A DNA stretch of 64,000 bases from JBHJGO01 sp050331715 (GCA_050331715.1 JBHJGO010000046.1:1-64000), one strand, 5' to 3'. Shown: positions 8,947-18,443, counted from the stretch's first letter. Numbers and translations: made by a program. The notes: generated by a model from the sequence alone, not told the origin.

Positions 8947-9140
8947 AGGTTGACTACAGTGTAGTGAGATACGTGACCCAACCTCGAACTGACCATGTCA
9001 TCTCATCTTGAGTCGAGAGTTGAGATGGGAAGTGATACGTTTCCTTCCTGGGCTGCGAGAAAAAACCGAATAGACACTGAACACACGCTAGAATCGCTGG
9101 TTAATCAGCAATGGCCTCCTGACTTGATCTTGATGCATCT

Positions 9141-10349
9141 CTAGGAAACCTTGGCAAATTCTGCCGGATCTTGGTCTCGTCGATGACGTACGGGAATGGC
9201 TGGCCCCTGACCATCGCCCACCAATGCTGCGGTTTCCTCTAAAGCTGCTCGTAATCTTTTTGCCGCATAGATCGACATATCGCGGGGGACATTAATGCGA
9301 TCGCGCAAATACCGCAGGGCCGGATCAGACCCCTGGGGCGGAACACAGATCTCCTTTGTCATCATGTGGGTCAAGGCACAGCGCAATGCCTCATCAAACA
9401 GCTCATCTGGTGCTGGATTGACCCGGATAATATTTTTCCGATGCTTAATCACTCGCTGTAGCGCTTCTGCACAGGACGTTGCTGGTTCAGGATAGGCAAC
9501 ATCTGGAAGACCAAACCAGGGGCCATGATCCACACGGTTTTGATTCAAGCGAGTTTGGGCTGCCTCGTTTTCCCAGCAGCCTCCCATCTGAGGTGGTAAA
9601 TCGTGAACGTGAGTATGGAAATCGCTCTGAGTGCCGCGATAAGTTGAGCGACTCTCCAGCCCATCAAACCAGATTGAAAGCTGAGGATTTTCTTCCCGCA
9701 GTGAATATCCTTTGTAGTAATACAGGCTAGCATTCATCCGTTCCACGTAGGGTACGAAGACCACATCAGCCGTACTGAAGTCCTCTAAAAAGTAGGGGCC
9801 AGGTGTTTGACTCAGGGCTGCTTCGACCTTTTGGACAACCGCAATAAATTGTTCTCGATTCCGTTGTTCTTCCCGCGACGAACGGGTTGGGTAACACAGC
9901 CAACTGCACCAAGCTCGAAAGAGTAATCGTTCTAGCTGCCGCAGGGGAAACACAGAAGGGTGATCCAGGCCGAATTTCAGGGGGGCATAGGTCTGTTCTA
10001 GGGCATACAAAATATCATCACTTTCTGTAATGACCTGACCATCCAGTTCAATGGCAGGCAACATTCCCGACGATACCTTCCGCTTGTACCACGCTTCCTT
10101 TGTGCCATAGCAGAACATCGTTACCTTCTGAATCCGATAGGGGACTTGTTTCTCCTCTAGCCACAGCCAAACCTTCTGACAATAGGGACACCATGCATGG
10201 TTATCCCGATAGAGGGTAACTCGAATATCAGATTCAGTTTGATTGAATAGGCGTAAGCGGGCTTGGGCATTGGTTGGCCCATTCACGGGATCGATCTGAA
10301 AATCCGCCAGGGTTTCGAGTTCAGACCAATTTAGAGCAGCGATAGTCAT
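9141..10349 (-). CDS. Glutathione S-transferase family protein with long C-terminal extension
   Basis: The 402-residue protein has a thioredoxin-fold GST N-domain at ~42-125. VTLYRDNHAWCPYC places a CPYC at residues 54-57, and SSGMLPAIELDG and TESDDILYAL follow as the glutathione-binding cis-Pro and SxD segments. An all-helical C-domain follows to ~230. The last 170 residues (CWENEAAQTRLNQNRVDHGPW and beyond, here shortened) are an extension without a domain I know. The CPYC suggests a glutaredoxin/omega-type, thiol-transferring GST. It lies 11 bp downstream of the glycosyltransferase gene and is probably its operon partner, although no functional tie is evident. Confidence 0.85.
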   Translation of the reverse strand: MTIAALNWSELETLADFQIDPVNGPTNAQARLRLFNQTESDIRVTLYRDNHAWCPYCQKVWLWLEEKQVPYRIQKVTMFCYGTKEAWYKRKVSSGMLPAIELDGQVITESDDILYALEQTYAPLKFGLDHPSVFPLRQLERLLFRAWCSWLCYPTRSSREEQRNREQFIAVVQKVEAALSQTPGPYFLEDFSTADVVFVPYVERMNASLYYYKGYSLREENPQLSIWFDGLESRSTYRGTQSDFHTHVHDLPPQMGGCWENEAAQTRLNQNRVDHGPWFGLPDVAYPEPATSCAEALQRVIKHRKNIIRVNPAPDELFDEALRCALTHMMTKEICVPPQGSDPALRYLRDRINVPRDMSIYAAKRLRAALEETAALVGDGQGPAIPVRHRRDQDPAEFAKVS

Positions 10350-10360
10350 AGGGTTGCAAC

Positions 10361-11653
10361 TTATTCAATCAAGACCAACTTCTGGATTGAGAAATCCTCC
10401 TCTGCATCATAGGACAACAAAATGCTAATGAGTAGTTTCCAGCCCGTTAGAGAAAAGCTAAACGGCAGAATTTGCTTCAAACCATCCTGAACTTTTCCGT
10501 TCTGAACTTTCCTCAAGCCCTGATGCAAAAGCGTGTAAATTTCCAACTCTCTCAAGTAGCGAACCTGTTGTTCGCTGAGTTCAGATTGATCCGGCTGTAA
10601 CTGATTTGAGAGATAGTCTGCCTGGGAATCGTCAGTTGATTGTAAGGGAATCGAGAACTGCTGACACTGACGAGTTGCGATCCCACCAATTAACAACTTC
10701 CAGGCTGACAATGAGAATAATGAAGCTGGGGTAGCAATCTGAAAAGCTTTTACGACATTAGCCCTTTTCAAAGCAACAAATGCCCAATGCAAGCCCAGAT
10801 AATGCTCTATCTCAGAAAATTTGGGTAAGTGCTGCCGATACTTGTCGTGAATCAAGGGATAAATCTTTTCCTTCATCTTGATATTGGTTTCCAGTCGGGT
10901 CTGATAGGGAAACGTCTGATTGTAGGCCCCAGGCCAAACCGTGCGGTATGCCAGGCATTGATTGAGAAAAATTGCATCACCTAGCTCAGCAATCCGAATC
11001 CAGGAATCAATATCATCACAGTTCACATCGAAGTAGGAATCCCATCCCCCAGACTCTATAAACGCATCTCGACGATAGGCAACCTGGGCGGGCGTCCCAA
11101 AAGGAACCTGATCCAGCAGCATTCCAAAGTGAATGTCCACCTGTGGGATACAGAAAACTTTACCCGGCCCAAAAACTCGAGTCTTTCCGATTTCATTCTG
11201 ATCTGGGTCAACCTGGGCTGCTCTGCACGAACAAATAACAACCTGACTTTGGCGGTCATGGGTCGGATTGTCCCTCACCTGAAGGTTATAGGTGTCAATA
11301 GCCTTCTGCATTTCTTCCAGGCAGTCAGGTGCTAGATAATCGTCGTCGTCTAGGGGCTTAATCCATTCTCCAGATGCGACCGTGACCCCCTGATTCATCG
11401 ACTCCGAGTGACCACTGTTGACAGCATTGCGATGGTAGATCAGTCGATGATCTCCGGCTGCATGCAGCTCAGCAACTCGGCTCTGCATATACTCCGCTGT
11501 GCCATCATCACAACAGTCATCTACAACGACGACCTCACAGGGAACCGTCTGCTGCAACGCAGAATCAATCGCTCGTCCCAGTAGAGCCAGACGATTATAG
11601 GTCGTAATCACGACGCTGAAGCCGGGATATGCTGCCTCCGTACACTTTTGCAT
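10361..11653 (-). CDS. Family 2 glycosyltransferase
   Basis: The frame opens at a TTG (11701), but ATG 11653 gives MQKCTEAAYPGFSVVITTYN and leaves a normal GT2 N-terminus, so I place the start there (430 residues). Motifs of the GT-A fold are present: VVITTYNR, the nucleotide-binding VVVDDCCDDGT, and the metal-binding KPLDDDDYLAPD. Residues ~195-260 (GGWDSYFDVNCDDIDSWIRI) look like the acceptor-side ED/W region. The C-terminal 150 residues are helical and show weak internal similarity (two LFSLSAWKLLIG / FSFSLTGWKLLI segments), a tail also seen in other cyanobacterial GT2s. The sugar and acceptor cannot be told. Confidence 0.88.
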   Translation of the reverse strand: MQKCTEAAYPGFSVVITTYNRLALLGRAIDSALQQTVPCEVVVVDDCCDDGTAEYMQSRVAELHAAGDHRLIYHRNAVNSGHSESMNQGVTVASGEWIKPLDDDDYLAPDCLEEMQKAIDTYNLQVRDNPTHDRQSQVVICSCRAAQVDPDQNEIGKTRVFGPGKVFCIPQVDIHFGMLLDQVPFGTPAQVAYRRDAFIESGGWDSYFDVNCDDIDSWIRIAELGDAIFLNQCLAYRTVWPGAYNQTFPYQTRLETNIKMKEKIYPLIHDKYRQHLPKFSEIEHYLGLHWAFVALKRANVVKAFQIATPASLFSLSAWKLLIGGIATRQCQQFSIPLQSTDDSQADYLSNQLQPDQSELSEQQVRYLRELEIYTLLHQGLRKVQNGKVQDGLKQILPFSFSLTGWKLLISILLSYDAEEDFSIQKLVLIE

Positions 11654-11754
11654 CACTTGAGTGAAGGTTGACGACCTAATATTGCTACTCAGGATGAGCA
11701 AGCAGTATCACATTCTGATAGTCTAACTGTTCTGTTGAGATTCTGCCCCGATCA

Positions 11755-11958
11755 CTAATTAGCATTAGTCCGCAAGGACTGAAGCTGAAGAAGCAGCGTT
11801 TCTACCTCTGCCTGCAGGTGCAAAAACTTCACCTGTTGAATCACAGTATAAGGTGATGAGAGAACAGCACTTGACATCTCAGCGGACTCATCACGGCTGT
11901 AGATCTCGATATCTTTATAGACGCTTGGACGCGTCAGGGTAGCAGAATAGTTTGTCAT
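11755..11958 (-). CDS. Small conserved cyanobacterial protein, unknown function
   Basis: The ATG at 11958 gives 67 residues; a GTG lies two codons upstream. The N-terminal half (MTNYSATLTRPSVYKDIEIY) is followed by a C-terminal amphipathic helix, IQQVKFLHLQAEVETLLLQL. The heptad-like leucines and glutamates suggest a coiled coil. I recall similar 60-70-residue proteins in other filamentous cyanobacteria but no assigned function. The gene lies about 100 bp upstream of the family 2 glycosyltransferase start, on the same strand, and could be cotranscribed with it. Confidence 0.55.
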   Translation of the reverse strand: MTNYSATLTRPSVYKDIEIYSRDESAEMSSAVLSSPYTVIQQVKFLHLQAEVETLLLQLQSLRTNAN

Positions 11959-12210
11959 TAGCACTTGGCCCAGAACCTCGCTAGGTATCTATACTCTGTT
12001 TGTTATCAGCTTCTTAATATACCTTAAGGTGTTCCCAAACATTGAGTAAATCGGATACGAACAGTTTTATTTTTCTAATCGAAGGGTGAATCATGTATTA
12101 ACTCAGGCCAGGAATGTGCACTACACAACATTCTTAAATTTATTTCCAATTTGGCGGAAACCTCATAAATGTAGCGATAGACTGGGATTGAGAAAGGTAG
12201 TTGAATCAAC

Positions 12211-13302
12211 ATGACTGTAATTTCCCATGCTCCACAAGTCAGACTGAATAACTGGCCCGGTCTGATTGAAGCGTATCGTTCTTTTCTTCCGGTCACAGAG
12301 GCCACCCCGGTTGTCACCCTTCAGGAGGGCAATACTCCTCTCCTCCCCGTTCCAACCATTGCTCAGCAAATTGGTCGAGACGTTCAAGTCTACGTTAAGT
12401 ACGATGGCCTTAATCCGACTGGAAGCTTTAAGGATCGAGGCATGACCATGGCAATCTCCAAAGCCAAAGAAGCAGGGGCAAAGGCAGTGATTTGTGCCAG
12501 CACAGGAAATACCTCTGCCGCTGCCGCTGCCTACGCTCGCCGCGCTGGACTGAAAGTATTTGTCGTCGTTCCCGATGGTTATGTTGCCCTGGGTAAATTA
12601 GCGCAGGCCCTGGTTTATGGTGCAGAGGTTCTCGCGATTCAAGGGAACTTTGATCAGGCCCTGGAGACCGTTCGAGCTGCTGGAAAACACTACCCCGTTA
12701 CCCTAGTCAATTCAGTGAATCCCTATCGTTTGGAGGGACAGAAGACTGGAGCATTTGAGGTTGTGGATGCGTTGGGGGATGCACCGGACTGGTTGTGTAT
12801 TCCCGTGGGAAATGCTGGCAATATCACGGCTTACTGGATGGGATTCTGTCAGTATCACGCGGTCAATCGATGTACTCGCCTACCTCAGATGATGGGCTTT
12901 CAAGCGTCTGGATCAGCACCTCTGGTCTCTGGCTACCCTATCACTCATCCAGAAACCATTGCTACGGCCATTCGCATCGGTAATCCTGCCAGTTGGAAGT
13001 TGGCGATCGCGGCCCAAGAAGCGAGTCAGGGAAGCTTTACGGCAATTTCTGACGAAGAGATTCTAGCGGCCTACCGATTGCTCAGTTCCCAAGAGGGAAT
13101 TTTCTGTGAGCCGGCCAGTGCCATTTCCGTGGCCGGGTTGCTCAAGGTTAAGGATCAAGTCCCTGCCGGAGCAAGGGTTGTTTGCGTTCTCACGGGCAAT
13201 GGCTTGAAGGATCCAGATACTGCGGTGAAACACAGCAACAATCAACTTCGTACAGGAATTGCTCCCAATATTGATTCGGTCGCTAAAGCGATGGGCTTCT
13301 AG
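12211..13302 (+). CDS. thrC: Threonine synthase
   Basis: This PLP enzyme converts O-phosphohomoserine to threonine. The 363-residue protein has the start segment LQEGNTPL, the PLP lysine K74 in NPTGSFKDRG, the ASTGNTSAAAAAYA phosphate-binding loop, and IPVGNAGNITAYW. The C-terminus has VLTGNGLKDPD, also typical. The ATG is preceded by a 210-bp divergent intergenic region. With the aspartokinase gene 19 kb away it belongs to the aspartate amino-acid pathway, but the two are not clustered. Confidence 0.97.
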   Translation: MTVISHAPQVRLNNWPGLIEAYRSFLPVTEATPVVTLQEGNTPLLPVPTIAQQIGRDVQVYVKYDGLNPTGSFKDRGMTMAISKAKEAGAKAVICASTGNTSAAAAAYARRAGLKVFVVVPDGYVALGKLAQALVYGAEVLAIQGNFDQALETVRAAGKHYPVTLVNSVNPYRLEGQKTGAFEVVDALGDAPDWLCIPVGNAGNITAYWMGFCQYHAVNRCTRLPQMMGFQASGSAPLVSGYPITHPETIATAIRIGNPASWKLAIAAQEASQGSFTAISDEEILAAYRLLSSQEGIFCEPASAISVAGLLKVKDQVPAGARVVCVLTGNGLKDPDTAVKHSNNQLRTGIAPNIDSVAKAMGF

Positions 13303-13421
13303 ATCAATTGAGGAACGATTTGACTGTGCAGAGGGAGACAATTTTAAAGCCTTAATTTGTGGGTCGAGAAGCTTGGTTTCTCCACCCAAACTGATAACTG
13401 ATAGCGGATTTTTAATCGCGT

Positions 13422-13471
13422 AGGGGAGCAACGCTCCCTTTCCTTTTTTTTACGAATCATTTGCATTGCGA
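13422..13471 (+). mobile_element. Decayed half copy of the TATAGCAATC MITE-like element
   Basis: The segment aligns by eye with the right half of the full elements: AGGGGAGCAACGCTCCCTTT corresponds to the internal hairpin, a T-run replaces the C-rich spacer, and GAATCATTTGCATTGCGAT is a degenerate form of the right-end palindrome and inverted repeat. It lies 36 bp upstream of complete copy B, so this gap between thrC and the next gene has received the element family at least twice, or the pair arose by local duplication. Confidence 0.6.
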
Positions 13472-13506
13472 TCCACCCTGATTCCGCCAGCGCTGGAAAT
13501 GCTATA

Positions 13507-13622
13507 CATAGCAATCATAAATCAGTTATGAGAAAACCTATGGAGGGGTTCGGGGACGAAGTCCCCAAGGAGGGGGAACGCCTCCTCCACCCCCTTCTGA
13601 CAAATCACTTGTGATTGCTATA
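13507..13622 (+). mobile_element. MITE-like element, copy B
   Basis: Left end CATAGCAATC and right end GATTGCTATA differ at one position. The internal order is the same as in copy A: GGAGGGGTTCGGGGAC, a G/C hairpin (here expanded to GGGGACGAAGTCCCC plus AGGGGGAACGCC), a CCACCCCC tract and a CAAATCACTTGTG palindrome. Flanks have diverged, suggesting that this is an older insertion than copies A and C. It occupies most of the thrC-to-13716 gap; the rest of that gap holds no gene. Confidence 0.78.
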
Positions 13623-13715
13623 CAGTATTTTAGTGACAAAATATTTTTACGATTATCTTTCTACAATTCAAAGTGTCTGTTATAGTTCGACGTATAGCGA
13701 GTCGAAAAAACAGTT

Positions 13716-14009
13716 ATGACATCACGATATGAATTGGGTTTTATACAGAATGATTTCACACCTGATATGATCACTATCGATTTTTATCGATCAATTGAAA
13801 CCGATAATCTACAAGTCGCAATTCATCTGATATTTCGAGTCAATATTGATACAATTGCAAGCTGTATAAAACATGATAGAACACTCTACACAAGATTATT
13901 CAATGCGTTGGATAGTATCAAGTTTATTCCCCCGCTTGAAATGTTTGAGGCCTATGCTTCAACCATCGCAGACAAGCTAAATCAGGCTTTCATTGAATCC
14001 TTTTCGTAG
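13716..14009 (+). CDS. Hypothetical protein, 97 residues
   Basis: ATG-started frame of 97 codons in AT-rich sequence, unlike the GC-richer neighbours. The translation is a plausible soluble alpha/beta protein (MITIDFYRSIETDNLQVAIHL, shortened) ending in an amphipathic helix. I recognise no family. It sits between MITE-like copy B and the GIY-YIG gene, a region with signs of mobile DNA, so it may be acquired or a relic. A purine-rich ribosome-binding site is not obvious. Confidence that it is translated is limited. Confidence 0.4.
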   Translation: MTSRYELGFIQNDFTPDMITIDFYRSIETDNLQVAIHLIFRVNIDTIASCIKHDRTLYTRLFNALDSIKFIPPLEMFEAYASTIADKLNQAFIESFS

Positions 14010-14044
14010 GACATCCATTACGGGTGCATTATTTGTGGAAGACT

Positions 14045-14476
14045 TTAATCGACTAGGATGTTTTGTTTTAGGGTCTGGATTGACGATAGAGGTTGATAGG
14101 ATGACTTCAGTTTCATCCGCTGCAATCGAGATTTAATACCAAATTTGTAACGATCTTGAATATCTACCGAGGGTAGCTTTACAGGCGCAATCGACTGACG
14201 AATAAATTTATTTTGGATAGGCTGAAATCGTCTGATCATAAACTGCTCTACCTCCAGCAATTGCTCAGTAGGACATTTTAGAAACCGGATAGTATATTGA
14301 TGCCAGGATTGCCCTTTATTGTGAGACTTGAGACGCATTTTCATATTGCGGGACTGACCAATATAAACCACCCGGTTCATCCGGTCGCAAATGAAATAGA
14401 CACCACTTGTGGCTGGGAGAAATTGCCTTTCCTGAAAAGAGAGCGAGGGTAAGTCGCAAAGGTTGAATTGATTCAC
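14045..14476 (-). CDS. GIY-YIG nuclease-domain protein
   Basis: The 143-residue protein holds a GIY-YIG domain at ~25-100: GVYFICDRMNRVVYIGQS supplies the GVY...YIG motif, followed by R and H in MRLKSHNKG and the terminal EVEQFMIRRFQPIQNK with the conserved Glu and Asn. These residues form the active site of GIY-YIG endonucleases such as UvrC's N-domain. Free-standing small versions in cyanobacteria have no known role. The start is GTG at 14476, and this codon falls exactly at the edge of an inverted-repeat element (14476-14581), so the promoter is likely inside that element. The C-terminal 40 residues are basic. Confidence 0.82.
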   Translation of the reverse strand: MNQFNLCDLPSLSFQERQFLPATSGVYFICDRMNRVVYIGQSRNMKMRLKSHNKGQSWHQYTIRFLKCPTEQLLEVEQFMIRRFQPIQNKFIRQSIAPVKLPSVDIQDRYKFGIKSRLQRMKLKSSYQPLSSIQTLKQNILVD

Positions 14477-14581
14477 TAGTGGTTTGTCGATTCAAACTCG
14501 TGAGCGGCGCTGGTGAGCTGCCTGGATTCCCACCTATGCAGAAATGACAGCAAACACAGCATAAGATTGACAGACCACTAG
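14476..14581. mobile_element. MITE-like inverted-repeat element with CTAGTGGT ends
   Basis: The left end reads CTAGTGGTTTGTCGAT and the reverse complement of the right end reads CTAGTGGTCTGTCAAT, matching at 14 of 16 positions across a 106-bp segment. It is non-coding and unrelated to the TATAGCAATC family. It fills nearly the whole gap between the GIY-YIG start and the prolyl oligopeptidase stop. The CTAG may be part of the target. No second copy was found in the window. Confidence 0.55.
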
Positions 14582-14620
14582 CTTACATCGTTGAACAGAA
14601 CTCTGGACAGTAATCTCAGA

Positions 14621-16687
14621 TTACCCAAGATCCGGACTCATGCCAAAGGTTTTCACCAAAAACGCAAATTCATCCGCCAACTCTTCAATGATCTTTGCAG
14701 TCGGTTTACCTGCCCCATGTCCTGCCTTCGTCTCAATCCGAATCAGAACCGGCTGATCATCGGTTTGAGCCGCCTGCAAAGCCGAGATAAATTTAAAACT
14801 ATGGGCAGGAACCACTCGATCATCATGGTCAGCGGTGGTTACCAGGGTGGCGGGATAGGCATTTGGTTTTAGATTATGTAGGGGAGAATAGGCATAGAGT
14901 GCTTCAAATTCTTCGGGATTCTCCGGGGAACCATAGTCCGAACACCAGGCCCAACCAATGGTGAATTTATGAAACCGCAACATATCCATCACACCCACCG
15001 CCGGGAGTGCAGCGCCGAACAATTCCGGTCGCTGTATCATACAGGCTCCCACTAATAAACCGCCATTACTACCACCAGAAATCGCCAATTTTTCAGAACG
15101 GGTGTAACGGTTTTCGGTCAGCCATTCAGCAGCTGCGATGAAATCATCAAAAACATTCTGCTTGTTGAGTTTTGTTCCGGCCTGATGCCAGTCTTCACCA
15201 TACTCGCCGCCGCCGCGAATATTGGGAACGACATGAACCCCTCCCATTTCTAACCACACCATGCGGCTAATTGAAAAGCTTGGGGTGAGCGATGCGCCAA
15301 AGCCACCGTAGCCGTAGAGAATCGTGGGGTTATTCCCATTCAGTTCTAGCCCTTTTCTATGAGTGATGAACATGGGCACTCGTGTCCCATCTTTACTGGT
15401 ATAAAAAATCTGCTTAGTTTCGTAATCGTCTGAATTAATCTCAATTTGCGGCTGACGATAGAGGGTGCTTTCTCCCGTGGTCATGTCGTAGAGGTAGATG
15501 GTTGAAGGAGTGGTGAAACTTCGATAGGAATAGAACGTTTCAGTGTCTGCTTTTTTCCCACCGAATCCCCCCGCTGAACCAATTCCGGGCAATTCTACTT
15601 CCCGAACAAACGTGCCATCTAGATCAAAAATCCGAATTTGAGTATGGGCGTCCTTGAGATAAAAGGCGACGAATTGATAGTTTAGAACGCCCACCCCCTG
15701 AAGAGTTTCTTCGGCTTCCGGGATAATTTCCTGACGTTCCTGGGTATCGATATTAATGCTGATCACCTTACTGCGAGGCGCATTTGAATCCGTTTGCAAC
15801 CAGAATACGGAGCCGTCCCGTTCGATGAAGTCGTATTCTGCTTCAAATTCTGGAATTAGCTCAACGATGGGAGCATCGGGTTGAGTTAAATCTTTGTAGA
15901 ACAGCAGATTCTTTGGATCAGTTCCCTGGGAAACTGAAATGATTAGGACTTGCCCATCTTCTGTCACCCCAGCCCTGAATAACCACTCTTTTTGATCAGG
16001 GCGTTCATAAACCAGTATGTCTTCTGATTGTGAGGTTCCGAGGCGATGATAGAACACTTTATGGTAGTAGTTCTCCGCCTCAAACTGATTTTCTGCTTTT
16101 GGTTCATCGTAGCGACAGTAGAAGAAGCCCTTGTGGTCGTGTGTCCAGGCGGCTCCGGCAAATTTACTCCACTTGATGTGATCGGATAAGTCCTGCTTAG
16201 TTTGAATGTCTCGAACTTTCCACTCCTGCCAGTCGGAGCCTGAACTGGAAAGACTGTAGGCCATCAAGTTCCCGTCTTCGCTGATGGCAATGCGAGACAG
16301 GGCAACGGTACCGTCTTCAGATAACAAATTCGGATCGAGCAGGACTTCCGGTTCCGCATCCAGATTTTCTAGAACGTACAGAACAGACTGATTCTGTAGG
16401 CCATCATTTTTGAAGTAGAAGTAGCGATCGCCCCGCTTGAAGGGCGTACCGTATTTTTCAAAGTCCCAGAGCTGAGTTAGACGCTGCTGTAGTTGATCAC
16501 GGGCTGGAATTTGCTTGAGATAGCCAAAGGTGACCTGATTCTGGGCTTCAATCCAGTTCTGTGTGGCTTCAGAATTGCTATCTTCCAGCCAACGGTAGGG
16601 ATCAGCAACGGACTTGCCATGGTAAACATCGACTTGATCACTGCGAGCTGTTTCAGGATAGGTTAGAGACACGTTTGAGTTCGACAT
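14621..16687 (-). CDS. Prolyl oligopeptidase (S9A family)
   Basis: This serine peptidase cleaves after proline in short peptides. The 688-residue length is normal. Residues ~8-70 are the N-terminal segment (YPETARSDQVDVYHG, DPYRWLED), and ~75-410 form a seven-bladed propeller that gates the site. The C-terminal alpha/beta-hydrolase domain contains the nucleophile S540 in ISGGSNGG, the Asp in TTADHDDRVVPAHS and the His in KAGHGAG. No signal peptide is visible, so it is cytoplasmic. It stands alone, with a 334-bp gap upstream. Confidence 0.96.
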   Translation of the reverse strand: MSNSNVSLTYPETARSDQVDVYHGKSVADPYRWLEDSNSEATQNWIEAQNQVTFGYLKQIPARDQLQQRLTQLWDFEKYGTPFKRGDRYFYFKNDGLQNQSVLYVLENLDAEPEVLLDPNLLSEDGTVALSRIAISEDGNLMAYSLSSSGSDWQEWKVRDIQTKQDLSDHIKWSKFAGAAWTHDHKGFFYCRYDEPKAENQFEAENYYHKVFYHRLGTSQSEDILVYERPDQKEWLFRAGVTEDGQVLIISVSQGTDPKNLLFYKDLTQPDAPIVELIPEFEAEYDFIERDGSVFWLQTDSNAPRSKVISINIDTQERQEIIPEAEETLQGVGVLNYQFVAFYLKDAHTQIRIFDLDGTFVREVELPGIGSAGGFGGKKADTETFYSYRSFTTPSTIYLYDMTTGESTLYRQPQIEINSDDYETKQIFYTSKDGTRVPMFITHRKGLELNGNNPTILYGYGGFGASLTPSFSISRMVWLEMGGVHVVPNIRGGGEYGEDWHQAGTKLNKQNVFDDFIAAAEWLTENRYTRSEKLAISGGSNGGLLVGACMIQRPELFGAALPAVGVMDMLRFHKFTIGWAWCSDYGSPENPEEFEALYAYSPLHNLKPNAYPATLVTTADHDDRVVPAHSFKFISALQAAQTDDQPVLIRIETKAGHGAGKPTAKIIEELADEFAFLVKTFGMSPDLG

Positions 16688-17021
16688 GGATTGAATTTGC
16701 GTAAACTATAGATGCAACGCAGCTTGGCCTCAGATCTCAGGGATCAAGGAAGTTCATTGCTTTTTCTCCAGATACCATACTAAGTTATCAGGCTGGAATC
16801 CAACTCCCGTGGACTCCAGTCAGAATTCGTGCTGGAGATGAACAGTGGCAATTCAGAATGCAACCCGTGGAGCATGCCACCTCCATCCGGGGAATATTGA
16901 TAGGAGGAGGTTACCGAAATGGATTTGGCCCATTGTCAATCACGTGAGGTACAGACTTCAGAGTTGGTAACCTGCCGCGCTACTAACCCCCTACGCCATT
17001 AGTAGTGTAAGAAACGCTGCA
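16688..17021. other. Intergenic region between opcA and the prolyl oligopeptidase gene
   Basis: This 334-bp stretch lies downstream of the opcA stop and upstream of the prolyl oligopeptidase start, both on the minus strand. It probably holds the opcA terminator and the peptidase promoter. I see no convincing open frame, tRNA or strong hairpin. Confidence 0.4.
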
Positions 17022-18359
17022 TTACGAATTTCTCAGCTTGAGAATCTGAGCCGTCATTGACAAGCTTTCTTCGTAGAGAACATTGCGTCCCCAGCGTTGA
17101 AGTTGCTGAGTCATCAAGGATTCCGCCTTTTGGTCAGAGGCAGAGGTCACCTGTTCGGTGCGGCAGGACTGGGCGCTGCCCCCCGCTTCCATGCGCATAC
17201 ATCCAGTGGTTTCAGAACACAGAATTGTGCAACAGTCCGCATCCGGATTGCAGGTAGACACCAATCGAACACCGACTAAGTCCCCTGGAATCTCTCCCAC
17301 ATCCGCAATCGGAAGTGCAGCTAGCTCCGCCGTGATCTCCTTGCCGTCGGCACTGGTGAACTTGGCATATTTCAAGTCGTAGTCTCCACCCTCTTCCTCG
17401 AAGGAAACTGGACTCCACTCCAGGCGGCTGGCTAGCCAACCCAAATACATTAGGGCTTGAGCGGCATTGCCCTTTTCGTAGTCAATGGAAACATTATCAA
17501 TGTAGGTCAGGGCCTCCCGCCTTTCTGGCGGGTCGTAGGCTTCAGCCGCCAGTTCCTGCCAGGGGGAGAGGCGATGCCAATTTAGATCAGCAATGTAGGT
17601 TTCCTGCTCAATTAACTCCTGCATTTTGAGCAGTTCCGATTCTGGATCGCTGAAATAACACGAATCTACAATCACACAGTTACTCGCACTGGCCAGACGC
17701 TTGAACAGGTCTTGGTCGGGATTAGGTGTTGCTTTCCACCAGCCGAAGCGGGGCAGATCAGAAATCATCAGGGAAGCCACCACATCACTCACGCGCTCCA
17801 TCGCATCTTTTGTACCTTGCAGGGTGATGTATTCTGCACAGACCAGTGTGTCCTGTTTCTTCTGAATGGGGCAATAGGCTGAAACTTGAGCAGTTACTCC
17901 TGTATCCTCGCCGAGGGTGGGAGATACTGTGACGATACGGCAGGGATTCTGGGCAGCAATGGTTTCATTAATGCTGAATCCTCGACCATCTAGATTAGAG
18001 AAGGTCTTGTGTTTGTCCGGCAGTTTGTTTAATTCTTCCCGCAATTTTTCTAAGGTCAATGTGTCCACCCGCCCAGTAATGCTGAGACCATAGGCTTTTT
18101 GAGCATCTCGAATTGCGTCGCGGGTGGCCTCACCATGAATTCCGTCAATTGCACCCTTGTAGAAACTGAGTCCTGCCAGAAGTTGCTGGAATTCTTCTGG
18201 TTCGTAGATCACCATGCTAAAGGTGGCGGCTCGAATCGCAACTGCTGCCGTTTTGCCATCGTCGGCCCTCTGGCTCAACCAGATATTATTGAGTTCTGCT
18301 TCAATCTCGCTGAGAGAGATATCCTTGGGTCTTTGGAGTGCAACAAGTGGTGTATTCAT
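17022..18359 (-). CDS. opcA: Glucose-6-phosphate dehydrogenase assembly protein OpcA
   Basis: OpcA activates and promotes the oligomerisation of G6PDH and, in cyanobacteria, links it to redox state. The 445-residue protein has a short N-terminal part, then at ~55-110 a peptidoglycan-binding-like segment (YKGAIDGIHGEATRDAIRDA) characteristic of cyanobacterial OpcA. A conserved core with PRFGWWKATPNPDQDLF (~205-221) and VDSCYFSDPESEL follows. Its C-terminus carries many cysteines (PDADCCTILCSETTGC), candidates for thiol control. It lies 119 bp downstream of zwf, the standard order, with two short tandem repeats in the gap. Confidence 0.96.
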   Translation of the reverse strand: MNTPLVALQRPKDISLSEIEAELNNIWLSQRADDGKTAAVAIRAATFSMVIYEPEEFQQLLAGLSFYKGAIDGIHGEATRDAIRDAQKAYGLSITGRVDTLTLEKLREELNKLPDKHKTFSNLDGRGFSINETIAAQNPCRIVTVSPTLGEDTGVTAQVSAYCPIQKKQDTLVCAEYITLQGTKDAMERVSDVVASLMISDLPRFGWWKATPNPDQDLFKRLASASNCVIVDSCYFSDPESELLKMQELIEQETYIADLNWHRLSPWQELAAEAYDPPERREALTYIDNVSIDYEKGNAAQALMYLGWLASRLEWSPVSFEEEGGDYDLKYAKFTSADGKEITAELAALPIADVGEIPGDLVGVRLVSTCNPDADCCTILCSETTGCMRMEAGGSAQSCRTEQVTSASDQKAESLMTQQLQRWGRNVLYEESLSMTAQILKLRNS

Positions 18360-18380
18360 TAATGCTTTGCTGTGTATAGG

Positions 18381-18408
18381 TTTCAGGGGTTAGATTTCAG
18401 GGGTTAGA
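18381..18408. repeat. 14-bp tandem repeat in the zwf-opcA gap
   Basis: TTTCAGGGGTTAGA is present twice head to tail with no mismatch, just upstream of the opcA start on the minus strand. It lies within the likely leader of opcA, between the 15-bp repeat array and the ATG. Confidence 0.85.
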
Positions 18409-18443
18409 TGAGTGGCTGAGTGCTGAGTTCAATAGAAATTCTT

